A DNA stretch of 64,000 nt from Variovorax sp. EL159 (lineage in GTDB: Bacteria > Pseudomonadota > Gammaproteobacteria > Burkholderiales > Burkholderiaceae_C). Made by a program: the position numbers and the translations under genes. The notes below the pieces were generated by a model that saw nothing but the letters and a program-made list of their open reading frames with translations, was not told the DNA's origin and searched no databases. Below are positions 50,441 through 57,722 of this stretch, piece by piece (the stretch's first letter is position 1; every line of letters starts with the position of its first letter). The stretch spans positions 186,001-250,000 of the forward strand of contig NZ_FMUJ01000005.1 of NCBI RefSeq assembly GCF_900100965.1. The letters run 5' to 3'.

Positions 50441-51643
50441 CTAAACCTGTGCGGCCGCGAGCTGCTTGCCGCCCAGCAGCGCCAGTTCTTCGCGCAGCGT
50501 CTGCGCCAGCGCGGCGATGGCCACGTCGATCTCTTCGACGCTGGCCGTCACGAAGGACAGGCGCAGCGTGCGCGGATCGCCCTGGCCCGCGTAGAACGGC
50601 GCGCCGGGCACGAAGGCCACGTTGCGCTCGACGGCCTTGGGCAGCAGCGTCACGGTGTCGATGCCCTCGGGCAGGCGCGCCCACAGGAACATGCCGCCCT
50701 TGGGCGCGTTGAACTTCACGTCCAGGCCGGCCATCTCGCGCTTGAGCGCGGCGATCATCGCGTCGCGCTGGCGCTTGTACAGGGCACGGATGGTGGGCAC
50801 GTGGCGGTCGAGGAACTTGTCCTTCATCACGGCCGACACCATGCGCTGCGTGAAGATCGGCGTGTGCAGGTCGACGGCCTGCTTGGCCTGCAGCAGCTTG
50901 GGGTAGATCGACTTCGGCGCCACCAGGAAGCCCAGGCGCAGGCCGGGTGCCAGTACCTTCGAGAACGAACCCAGGTAGATCACGCCCTCGGGGTTGCGCG
51001 CGGCCAGCGGCAGCGGCGGGGCTTCGTCGAACCAGAGTTCGCCGTACGGGTTGTCTTCGACGATCGGCAGGTTGGCGGCTGCGGCAGCGGCCGACACGGC
51101 GGCGCGGCGCTCCTCGGTCATGGTGCGACCGGTCGGGTTCTGGAAGTTGGGCAGCAGGTAGACGAAGCGCGCGTCCTTGGCCTTGGCCACGAGGTCGTCG
51201 ACGATCACGCCTTCGTCGTCGCTCGCCACGCCCACGGGGTTCGGCTCCATCGGGCCGAAGGCCTGCAGCGCGCCGAGGTAGGTGGGCGTTTCGACCAGCA
51301 CCTTGCTGCCCGGATCGATGAGCACCTTGGCCACGAGGTCCAAGCCCTGCTGCGAGCCGGTGGTGATGAGCACCTGCGAGGCGTCGACGTCCCACGGCAG
51401 CATGTCGGCCACGGCCTGGCGCAGCGGCGCATAGCCTTCGCTGGCGGCGTACTGCAGGGCGGCCTGGCCGTCGTTGTGCAACACGTCGGCGCAGGCATCG
51501 GCGAAGGCCTGGATCGGGAAGGTCTTGGGCGAGGGCAGGCCGCCGGCCAGGCTGATGATGCCGGGGCGCTCGGTGACCTTGAGGATTTCACGCAGCACCG
51601 AGGGGTTCATCTTGGCGGCGCGGGCGGCGAGTTTCCAGTTCAT
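50441..51643 (-). CDS. PLP-dependent aminotransferase, class I (2-aminoadipate/aromatic type)
   Basis: A 400-residue fold-type I aminotransferase. The N-terminal RPGIISLAGGLPSPKTFP and LQYAASEGYAPLRQAVADML are typical of the LysN/2-aminoadipate and MocR-related branch, TGSQQGLDLVAKV begins the large domain, NFQNPTGRTM contacts PLP, and the Schiff-base lysine is in YLGSFSKVLAPGLRLG. It has no GntR domain, so it is a true enzyme. It lies 79 bases before the LysE-type exporter and 66 after the VOC gene, suggesting interconversion of an amino acid that is then exported (inference). Confidence 0.92.
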   Translation of the reverse strand: MNWKLAARAAKMNPSVLREILKVTERPGIISLAGGLPSPKTFPIQAFADACADVLHNDGQAALQYAASEGYAPLRQAVADMLPWDVDASQVLITTGSQQGLDLVAKVLIDPGSKVLVETPTYLGALQAFGPMEPNPVGVASDDEGVIVDDLVAKAKDARFVYLLPNFQNPTGRTMTEERRAAVSAAAAAANLPIVEDNPYGELWFDEAPPLPLAARNPEGVIYLGSFSKVLAPGLRLGFLVAPKSIYPKLLQAKQAVDLHTPIFTQRMVSAVMKDKFLDRHVPTIRALYKRQRDAMIAALKREMAGLDVKFNAPKGGMFLWARLPEGIDTVTLLPKAVERNVAFVPGAPFYAGQGDPRTLRLSFVTASVEEIDVAIAALAQTLREELALLGGKQLAAAQV

Positions 51644-51709
51644 GGTTTTCTTCTTTCAGTCGGTGAGGTGAGATTCAAAAAAGATTCGGATCGGGGCTTG
51701 CCGGGCTTT

Positions 51710-52117
51710 TCAGTCTGGCGGGAGGTCGCCACGGTACACAACATGGATTTTGTTGCCGTCCGGGTCGCGCAGGTAGGCGCCGTAATAGCCCTGGCCGTAG
51801 CGTGGGCGTGGGCCGGGCGCGCCTTCGTCGCGTCCGCCGTGGCGCAGGGCCGCCTCGTGGGCGGCATCGACGGCATGCGGCGCCGACGCGCTGAACGCGA
51901 CCATGCTGCCGTTGCCGACGCTGGCGGGTTCGCCGTCCAGCGGGATGTACACATAGAAACGCGGCAGCGCCTGCGCCGGCGCGACCCAGCAGGCCGCCTC
52001 GGGGCCGCCGTCGGGCGTGACGGCACGGCGCTTCAGGCCGAGCGGCGCGAGCAGCGCGTCGTAGAAGGCGGCGGCGCGGGGAAGGTCGGTGCAGCCGACG
52101 GTGACGTGGCTGAACAT
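51710..52117 (-). CDS. VOC family glyoxalase-like protein
   Basis: A 135-residue single-domain VOC protein. MFSHVTVGCTDLPRAAAFYDALLAPLG gives the first metal ligand (His), YLRDPDGNKIHVVYRG the last part with a second. It resembles lactoylglutathione-lyase or bleomycin-resistance-type proteins whose substrates differ widely. The start overlaps the stop of the EamA gene (TGATG), so translation is coupled. Confidence 0.88.
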   Translation of the reverse strand: MFSHVTVGCTDLPRAAAFYDALLAPLGLKRRAVTPDGGPEAACWVAPAQALPRFYVYIPLDGEPASVGNGSMVAFSASAPHAVDAAHEAALRHGGRDEGAPGPRPRYGQGYYGAYLRDPDGNKIHVVYRGDLPPD

Positions 52118-53088
52118 CAGCTTCTTCCCTGGCCGACGACGCCGGCGCGCGGCGCAGCGGTGGATGCGCCGGGTGCAGGCGCGGCCTGCGGCTGTGACAG
52201 CTTCTTGCCGATGAGCACCGTGCCCACCACGGCGATCGCAAAGCCCAGCGTCACCACGTCGAGCGGCTCGCCCAGCAGCGGAATGGACACGAGGATCGAA
52301 AGGAAGGGCTGCAGCAGCTGCGTCTGGCTCACGCGCAGCGCGCCGCCAAGCGCCAGGCCGCGGTACCAGGCGAAGAAGCCGATCCACATCGAGAACATGC
52401 CGACGTAGACGAAGCCCAGCCAGGACGACGTGGCGATGGGCTGCGTTGGCCACATCGCCAGCGTGGCGGGCAGCGTGACGGGCAGCGCCATCACGCAGAC
52501 CCAGCAGATCACGCGCTCGGCGCCCAGCGACGGCGTGACCTGCGCGCCGTAGATGTAGCCGAAGGACGCGGCGATGACCGCGCCCACCAGCAGCAGGTCG
52601 GCCCATTCGAAGCCGAAACCGTGTCCGCTCTGGCTGGCGCGCAGCACCGAGAACACCACCACCAGCAGACTGCCCGCGATGGCGCAGAGCCAGAAACCCA
52701 GCCGCGCGCGCTGGTGCAGCACCCAGGCCGCCACGGCGGCCGTGACCAGCGGCAGCAGCGCCGTCACCACCGCCGCATGGCTGGCCGTGACCACGCGCAG
52801 CGCGTAGCCCAGCAACAGCGGAAAGCCGATGACGTTGCCCAGCACCGCGATGCCCAGCGGCTTCCACTGGTGCGATGCAGGCCGCGGCGAGCGCGTGGCC
52901 AGCAGGAAGATGGCCGACAGCAGGCCCGCCAGCGCCGCACGCCCGAGCGTGACGAACCACGGCGACAGCTGCGGCGCGGCCTGCGTGCCGGTGGCCAGCC
53001 GCGTCATCGGCAGCGTGATGGCGAACATGGCCACCCCGAGAACGCCGAGCCACATGCCCAGCGTTTCGTCCTTGATGTCGAGCTTCAT
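52117..53088 (-). CDS. EamA/DMT family transporter
   Basis: A 323-residue carrier with ten predicted membrane segments and two EamA repeats (about residues 18-150 and 165-300). LGNVIGFPLLLGYALRVVTASHAAVVTALLPLVTA and QTQLLQPFLSILVSIPLLGEPLDVVTLGFAIAVVGTVLIGKKL are the repeat ends. Relatives export amino acids and metabolites such as cysteine, threonine or aromatic compounds. Stop and start overlap neighbours on both sides (ATGA with the LysE gene, TGATG with the VOC gene), which ties three genes into one transcript. Confidence 0.9.
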   Translation of the reverse strand: MKLDIKDETLGMWLGVLGVAMFAITLPMTRLATGTQAAPQLSPWFVTLGRAALAGLLSAIFLLATRSPRPASHQWKPLGIAVLGNVIGFPLLLGYALRVVTASHAAVVTALLPLVTAAVAAWVLHQRARLGFWLCAIAGSLLVVVFSVLRASQSGHGFGFEWADLLLVGAVIAASFGYIYGAQVTPSLGAERVICWVCVMALPVTLPATLAMWPTQPIATSSWLGFVYVGMFSMWIGFFAWYRGLALGGALRVSQTQLLQPFLSILVSIPLLGEPLDVVTLGFAIAVVGTVLIGKKLSQPQAAPAPGASTAAPRAGVVGQGRS

Positions 53089-53684
53089 ACGCTCACCATC
53101 CACCAGGCGGTGAGCACCAGCACCAGGCCCATCGCACGGTTGAACCACAGCAGCCGCGCGCCCTTGGCCAGCCATTCGCGCAGCAGCGCGCCGACCAGCG
53201 CATAGGTGAAGTTGCTGACGAAGGCATAGAACAGCATGACGGGCGCCACGATGGCGAAGCGGCCGAGCGCGTCGGGCTGGCCCGCGATCCAGCCGGCCAC
53301 CAGCGTGAGCGCCAGCAGCCAGGCCTTGATGTTGACGAACTGCAGCATCACGCCCTGGCCGAAGCCGACGCTGAGCCTGACGCCGTCGGCGCGGCCCAGC
53401 GTGGCGCTGCCGCTGAGCTTGTAGGCCAGCCACAGCAGGTAGCCGATGCCCACGGCCTTGATGGCCAGGCGCAGCGACGGCACCGCAACCACCAGCGCGC
53501 CGAGGCCGGCGGCGCACAGCACCAGCAGCAAGGTCCAGCCGATCGGCACCGCGACCACGAAGCGCATGGCACGCGGCAGGCCGCCATTGGCCGCGAGGGC
53601 GGTGGACAGCGTGGTGTTGGGCCCGGGCGAAAAACTCATCGCCGTGGCCAGCACCAGCAGCGCGGTGAATTCTTGCCAGTTCAT
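53085..53684 (-). CDS. LysE/RhtB family amino-acid exporter (third of three)
   Basis: A 199-residue exporter with about six segments; marker LATAMSFSPGPNTTLSTALAAN and GYLLWLAYKLSGSATLG. Its start at 53684 is the promoter-proximal end of the eleven-gene array, and it is divergent from the MocR regulator gene (111-base gap with inverted repeats), so it is the likeliest direct target. The upstream in-frame ATG at 53738 would place 18 basic residues before the first helix and overlaps the operator region; it was not chosen. Confidence 0.9.
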   Translation of the reverse strand: MNWQEFTALLVLATAMSFSPGPNTTLSTALAANGGLPRAMRFVVAVPIGWTLLLVLCAAGLGALVVAVPSLRLAIKAVGIGYLLWLAYKLSGSATLGRADGVRLSVGFGQGVMLQFVNIKAWLLALTLVAGWIAGQPDALGRFAIVAPVMLFYAFVSNFTYALVGALLREWLAKGARLLWFNRAMGLVLVLTAWWMVSV

Positions 53685-53704
53685 GACACACACTCTAAAC
53701 TTGC

Positions 53705-53759
53705 GACCATTACAGTTCCGATACAGATGGTCGAACAATCACGGCATCTGTATTGGTCA
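53705..53759. promoter_or_regulatory. Putative MocR operator region with three related half sites
   Basis: ATACAGATG (53721-53729) and CATCTGTAT (53745-53753) form a perfect inverted repeat with a 15-base spacer. GACCATTACAG (53705-53715) is a third, direct copy: it matches the complement of CTGTATTGGTC (53749-53759) with one mismatch. Repeats of this kind fit MocR regulators, which often bind two direct repeats plus an inverted one. It lies in the gap between lysE-type and MocR genes. Confidence 0.6.
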
Positions 53760-53795
53760 TTCTTTCGACACAGCGCCTTTTCTCCCCCGAGCCGC

Positions 53796-55244
53796 ATGCT
53801 GACACGCACTTCCACACAGTCGCTGACCGGGCAACTGGCCGACCGGCTGGCCGAGCGCATTCGTACCCGCCTGCTGCCGCCCGGGGCCCGCCTGCCCTCG
53901 GTGCGCGAGTGCGCGCGGCAGCAGGGCGTGAGCCCCTACACGGTGGTCGCGGCATATGATCAGTTGTTGGCGCAGGGGCTGGTCGAGGCCCGCCGGCAGC
54001 GCGGCTTCTATGTGCGGGACTCCGCGCCGGCACAGGACGGCCGCCCTTCCGGCCACGGCGCGGACGCCAACGGCGTGAGTGCTATGCCGGCGGCGCTGGC
54101 GGTGCAGATGATGGCCTCGCGTGTACCGGCCGATGCCAGCTCGCTGATCCGCAGCATGTTTCACCGCCCCAGCGACAAGCCGCAGCCGGGCATGGGCGTG
54201 TTTCCGCCGGACTGGATGGCCTCGACCTTCATGCCGACGGCCGTGCGGCGCATGACCAGTACAGCGGCGCTGCAGGAGCTGTCGCTCCAGTACGGGGAGC
54301 CGTCCGGCGACATCAGCCTGCGCCGCAGCCTGTCGCAAAAGCTGGTGGGCATCAACGTGCCGGCCACGCCCGACCAGATCGTGACCACCATCGGGGCCAC
54401 GCACGCGCTGGACATCGTGAGCCGCACGCTGCTGCGCGCGGGCGACCCGGTGATGGTCGAGGAGCCGGGATGGGCGCTCGAATTCGCGCGGCTCGAGGCA
54501 CTGGGCATGCGCATCCTGCCGGTGCCGCGCCGCGCCGACGGGCCCGACCTGGAAGTGATGGCGCAGTACTGCAAGCTGCACAGCCCCAAGCTGTTCGTGA
54601 GCGTGAGCGTGCTGCACAACCCGACCGGCTACAGCCTGACGCCCGGCAGCGCGCACCGCGTGCTGAAGCTGGCCAACGAGCACGACTTCCACATCGTCGA
54701 GGACGACACCTACAGCCACCTCGCGCCCGAGCACGCCACGCGGCTGAGTGCGCTCGACGGGTTGCAGCGCACGATCTACGTGAGCGGCTTCGCGAAGATC
54801 CTGGCGCCCAATTGGCGCATCGGCTTCCTGGCCGCGCCGCCCGCGCTGAAAGAGCGGTTGCTCGAGACCAAGCTGCTGGCCACGCTGACCTCGCCCACGC
54901 TGTTCGAGCGGGCCTTGTCGTGGTGCATCGACCAGGGCCAGTTGCGCCGGCATTCGGAGCGCGTGCGCATCCGGCTCGACGGGGCGCGGGGGCGGGCGGT
55001 GAAGCTGGCGATGTCGCACGGCTGCACCTTCGCATCGGAGCCGGCGGGGCTGTTCGGCTGGGTCGACACCGGCGTCGACACGGACGCGCTGACCCAGCGC
55101 ATGCTCGACCAGGGCTACCTGCTGGCGCCGGGCTCGCTGTTCCATGCGCGCCGGCCGCCGAGCACGATGATGCGGATCAACTTCGCGACTTCGCAGGACG
55201 CCACGTTCTGGAAGGTTTTCAGCAAGGTTCGCAGCGAGCTCTGA
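53796..55244 (+). CDS. MocR-type transcriptional regulator (GntR head fused to aminotransferase fold)
   Basis: A 482-residue fusion. Residues 8-75 are a GntR winged helix (LTGQLADRLAERIRTRLLPPGARLPSVRECARQQGVSPYTVVAAYDQLLAQGLVEARRQRG); from about 120 onward comes a class-I aminotransferase-like domain with PLP lysine in VSGFAKILAPNWRIGFLAAP and NPTGYSLTPG. Such proteins use PLP, or PLP plus an amino compound, as effector. The ATG at 53796 begins the head domain; an upstream ATG at 53727 is inside the operator. It is divergent from the eleven-gene amino-acid array and is the prime candidate for its regulator. Confidence 0.93.
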   Translation: MLTRTSTQSLTGQLADRLAERIRTRLLPPGARLPSVRECARQQGVSPYTVVAAYDQLLAQGLVEARRQRGFYVRDSAPAQDGRPSGHGADANGVSAMPAALAVQMMASRVPADASSLIRSMFHRPSDKPQPGMGVFPPDWMASTFMPTAVRRMTSTAALQELSLQYGEPSGDISLRRSLSQKLVGINVPATPDQIVTTIGATHALDIVSRTLLRAGDPVMVEEPGWALEFARLEALGMRILPVPRRADGPDLEVMAQYCKLHSPKLFVSVSVLHNPTGYSLTPGSAHRVLKLANEHDFHIVEDDTYSHLAPEHATRLSALDGLQRTIYVSGFAKILAPNWRIGFLAAPPALKERLLETKLLATLTSPTLFERALSWCIDQGQLRRHSERVRIRLDGARGRAVKLAMSHGCTFASEPAGLFGWVDTGVDTDALTQRMLDQGYLLAPGSLFHARRPPSTMMRINFATSQDATFWKVFSKVRSEL

Positions 55245-55246
55245 CT

Positions 55247-55345
55247 CGCCCCCAGGCTTCGCGCACTTCGTGTCGCTTCTCCTGCCCCCTACCGGGGGCA
55301 ATACCGACGGCCCGGCAGAGCCGGTTCCGTGGTGTTTCGCGAAGA
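55247..55345. repeat. Dispersed intergenic repeat with two hairpins (Comamonadaceae type)
   Basis: The stretch holds TGCCCCC-TACC-GGGGGCA (55283-55300), then CCGGC-AGA-GCCGG (55312-55324), preceded by CCCCCAGGCTTCGCGCACTT and followed by TTCCGTGGTGTTTCGCG. I recall near-identical blocks between genes of Variovorax and relatives; that is memory, not a search. It could form a bidirectional terminator-like or REP-type element after the MocR gene. Only one copy is seen in this window. Confidence 0.55.
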
Positions 55346-55442
55346 GGCGGCGCGGTTGCCAAAAGGTCGCGCGTGGAGGTCAATGGCCAGGGGCTTGGAG
55401 TAAGCTGGCAACACAATAAAACCCAGCCAGGAGACCTCCCGC

Positions 55443-56186
55443 ATGAGCAAAGCCAACCAACCCTTCGACTTCAGCCAGTTCGTTCCCGGATTCGACTTCC
55501 TGAAGAACCTCGCCGGCGGCGCGGCGGCAGGCGCCGGGACCGGCTCGGTGCCCGGTATTCCGAGCCTTGCAAGCTGGGTCGCCCCCACGCTGAGCGTGGA
55601 AGAGGTCGACAAGCGCATCCAGGAACTGAAGACCGTCCAGTACTGGCTCGAACAGAACGGCCATGCGCTCAAGGCCACGATCCAGGCGCTCGAAGTGCAG
55701 AAGATGACGCTGTCGACCTTGCGCGGCATGAACGTGCGGATGGAAGACATCGCCAGTGCGTTCACCAAGCAGGCGGCCGCGATGGCACCTGCGGCTGCTG
55801 CGCCGGCACCGGAGCCTGAACAGGCCGAGGTCGAGGCTGAGGACCACGCCGAACCTGAGGAGGCTCCGGCGCCGAAAAAGCCGCGCAGCAAGCCGGCGGC
55901 CAAGGCGGCTGCCGCTGCCGATGGCGCCGGTGTGGTTGATCCGATGCAGTGGTGGGGCTCGCTCACCGAACAGTTCCAGCAGATCGCCAGTTCGGCGCTG
56001 CAGGACGCGGCCCAGCTCAAGGTGCCGGCCATGGCCCAGCCGCTGGCCGACGCTGTCGGCAAGGTGATGGGCAAGCCGGCAGCGGCGGCCCGCAGGCCAG
56101 CCGCGGCTGCGAAGAAGGCAGCGCCAGTCGCCGCCAAAAAGAAGACGTCGACGGCCGCGCGCAAGCGAACCTCCAGCCGGCGCTGA
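55443..56186 (+). CDS. phaM: PhaM-like polyhydroxyalkanoate granule regulatory protein
   Basis: A 247-residue protein of the PhaM type. The N-terminal part has FDFSQFVPGFDFLKNLA and the helical WVAPTLSVEEVDKRIQELKTVQYWLEQNGHALKATIQALEVQKMTL block; the centre is acidic and alanine/proline-rich (APEPEQAEVEAEDHAEPEE); the C-terminus is a histone-like AAKP-type tail ending in KKKTSTAARKRTSSRR. In Ralstonia PhaM activates PHA synthase and links granules to DNA. AGGAGA precedes the ATG by eight bases. No PHA synthase gene is in the window. Confidence 0.88.
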   Translation: MSKANQPFDFSQFVPGFDFLKNLAGGAAAGAGTGSVPGIPSLASWVAPTLSVEEVDKRIQELKTVQYWLEQNGHALKATIQALEVQKMTLSTLRGMNVRMEDIASAFTKQAAAMAPAAAAPAPEPEQAEVEAEDHAEPEEAPAPKKPRSKPAAKAAAAADGAGVVDPMQWWGSLTEQFQQIASSALQDAAQLKVPAMAQPLADAVGKVMGKPAAAARRPAAAAKKAAPVAAKKKTSTAARKRTSSRR

Positions 56187-56231
56187 CGTCATACACCTAT
56201 ATTTTTTGAAGAGAACGGGTCGGCACGCATC

Positions 56232-57512
56232 ATGAAGTTGTTTCCCTCCGGTCATGCCACCCATCCGCAATGGCGCATGGCGGCCGGCCTCGTGCTGGCC
56301 CAGTTGCGCGCGCAGATGGCGCTGCCCGACTACGCGGCGTCGCCGACGCTCGGGCTGCTCTACATCACCGATCACTATGCGAGCGATGCGCAGGAAATCC
56401 TCGACCACCTGAGCGCCGAGCTGCCCGAGGTGACCGACTGGTCGGGCACGGTCGGCATCGGGGTGTCGGCCAACAACGCCGAGTATTTCGACGAGCCCGG
56501 CATGAGCCTGATGCTCTGCGCCCTGCCGAGCGACCAGTACCGGGTGTTCTCGGGTGTGGCGCCGCTGGGCAATTCCGAAATGAGCGGTTTCGAGGCGCAC
56601 ACCGCGCTCGTGCATGCCGACCCGGCCACGCCCGACCTGTCGGAGCTGATCGCCGAGATGGCGGGCCGCACCGACACCGGCTACCTGTTTGGCGGGCTCT
56701 CGTCGGGCCGCGGCAGCGCGCTGCAGTTCGCGGTCGGCGGCAACGGCAACATCCGCGGCCACGGCGCGGCGGGTGGCGTGTTCTCGGGCGGACTGTCGGG
56801 CGTAGTGTTCGGCGAGGGCGTGCGGCTGGTGTCGCGCGTCACGCAGGGCTGCCAGCCGCTGCGCTCGGGCGCCGTGCGCGAGCGCGAGATCACCGAGGCC
56901 GACGGCAACCTGCTGCTCAAGCTCGACGGCGAGCCCGCGCTCGACGTGCTGCTGGCCGACCTGCAGGTGTCGCTCGACCGCCCGCAGGAGGCCATCGACG
57001 CGGTGCGCAGCACGCTGGTCGGCCTGGCCGACGCGGGCAGCGACGGCATCCGCCGCACCGGCGACCTGGGTGCCGACGTGCTGGTGCGCCACATCATCGG
57101 CCTGGACCCGACGCGGCGCGGCATCGCGATTGCCGACAACGCCGAAGCCGGCATGCGGCTGACTTTCTGCCGCCGGAATGCGCAAGCCGCGCGCGCCGAC
57201 CTGATGCGCATCTGCGCGGAGATCCGCGAAGAGCTGGAACCGGAAGAGCAGACGCTGGCGACCGCGCGCGCGGTCGCGGCAGGCGAGGCCGAAGCGGCGC
57301 CGCACCCGGCGCGGCGCATCGCGGGGGCGGTGTACGTGAGCTGCTCCGGGCGCGGCGGGCCGCACTTCGGCGCACCCGGCGCCGAGTTGCAGATCGTGCG
57401 CCACGCGCTCGGCGACGTGCCGCTGGTCGGCTTCTTCGCGGCGGGCGAGATCGCCCGGCACCATCTGTATGGGTATACGGGTGTGCTGACGGTGTTCACG
57501 GCGCCCGACTGA
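56232..57512 (+). CDS. FIST-domain sensory protein
   Basis: A 426-residue cytoplasmic protein with the FIST N-terminal domain (about 40-235: LGLLYITDHYASDAQEILDHLSAELPEV, GTVGIGVSANNAEY) and FIST_C (about 245-400: RSGAVREREITEADGNLLLKLDGEPALDVLL, GRGGPHFGAPGAELQIVRHAL, LVGFFAAGEIARHHLYGYTGVLTVF). FIST proteins are thought to bind small ligands, perhaps amino acids, and act in signalling. No enzymatic or output domain is attached. It follows phaM by 45 bases; the role together is unclear. Confidence 0.88.
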   Translation: MKLFPSGHATHPQWRMAAGLVLAQLRAQMALPDYAASPTLGLLYITDHYASDAQEILDHLSAELPEVTDWSGTVGIGVSANNAEYFDEPGMSLMLCALPSDQYRVFSGVAPLGNSEMSGFEAHTALVHADPATPDLSELIAEMAGRTDTGYLFGGLSSGRGSALQFAVGGNGNIRGHGAAGGVFSGGLSGVVFGEGVRLVSRVTQGCQPLRSGAVREREITEADGNLLLKLDGEPALDVLLADLQVSLDRPQEAIDAVRSTLVGLADAGSDGIRRTGDLGADVLVRHIIGLDPTRRGIAIADNAEAGMRLTFCRRNAQAARADLMRICAEIREELEPEEQTLATARAVAAGEAEAAPHPARRIAGAVYVSCSGRGGPHFGAPGAELQIVRHALGDVPLVGFFAAGEIARHHLYGYTGVLTVFTAPD

Positions 57513-57571
57513 CCTGGCGCCCTCGACGGGCAAAAAAACGACGGGCGGGTTTCGGGCGGCGGCAAGCGTCG

Positions 57572-57722
57572 CTAGAATCCGCCCGCTTTCTTGAATCTCT
57601 GCTGCTGCAAGAAAGAGCCAACCGCGTGTTCTGAAAAAACGCGCGGTCGATCTCTTTCGCCTCGCCACGCGATGTGGTCCGGGGCAGGAAACCGACATGG
57701 TTTCCGCAATGGAACAGCAGCC
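57572..57722 (+). promoter_or_regulatory. Structured leader before rtcB with alternative hairpins
   Basis: After a TAGAAT -10-like element (57573-57578) come several inverted repeats. CTTTCTTG (57586-57593) pairs with CAAGAAAG (57608-57615); the overlapping GAAAGAG (57611-57617) pairs instead with CTCTTTC (57652-57658); CGCGT (57623-57627) pairs with ACGCG (57639-57643); and GGAAACC-GACAT-GGTTTCC (57687-57705) forms a tight hairpin ending 17 bases before the ATG. The first two pairings exclude each other, as in a switch. No known riboswitch class is recognised. Ligand or protein binding is inferred. Confidence 0.45.

Noticed and set aside
57591..57722. Upstream extension of rtcB in the same frame
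   Set aside because: It would translate the hairpin-rich leader into a non-homologous Cys/Arg-rich peptide. The ATG at 57723 matches the family start.
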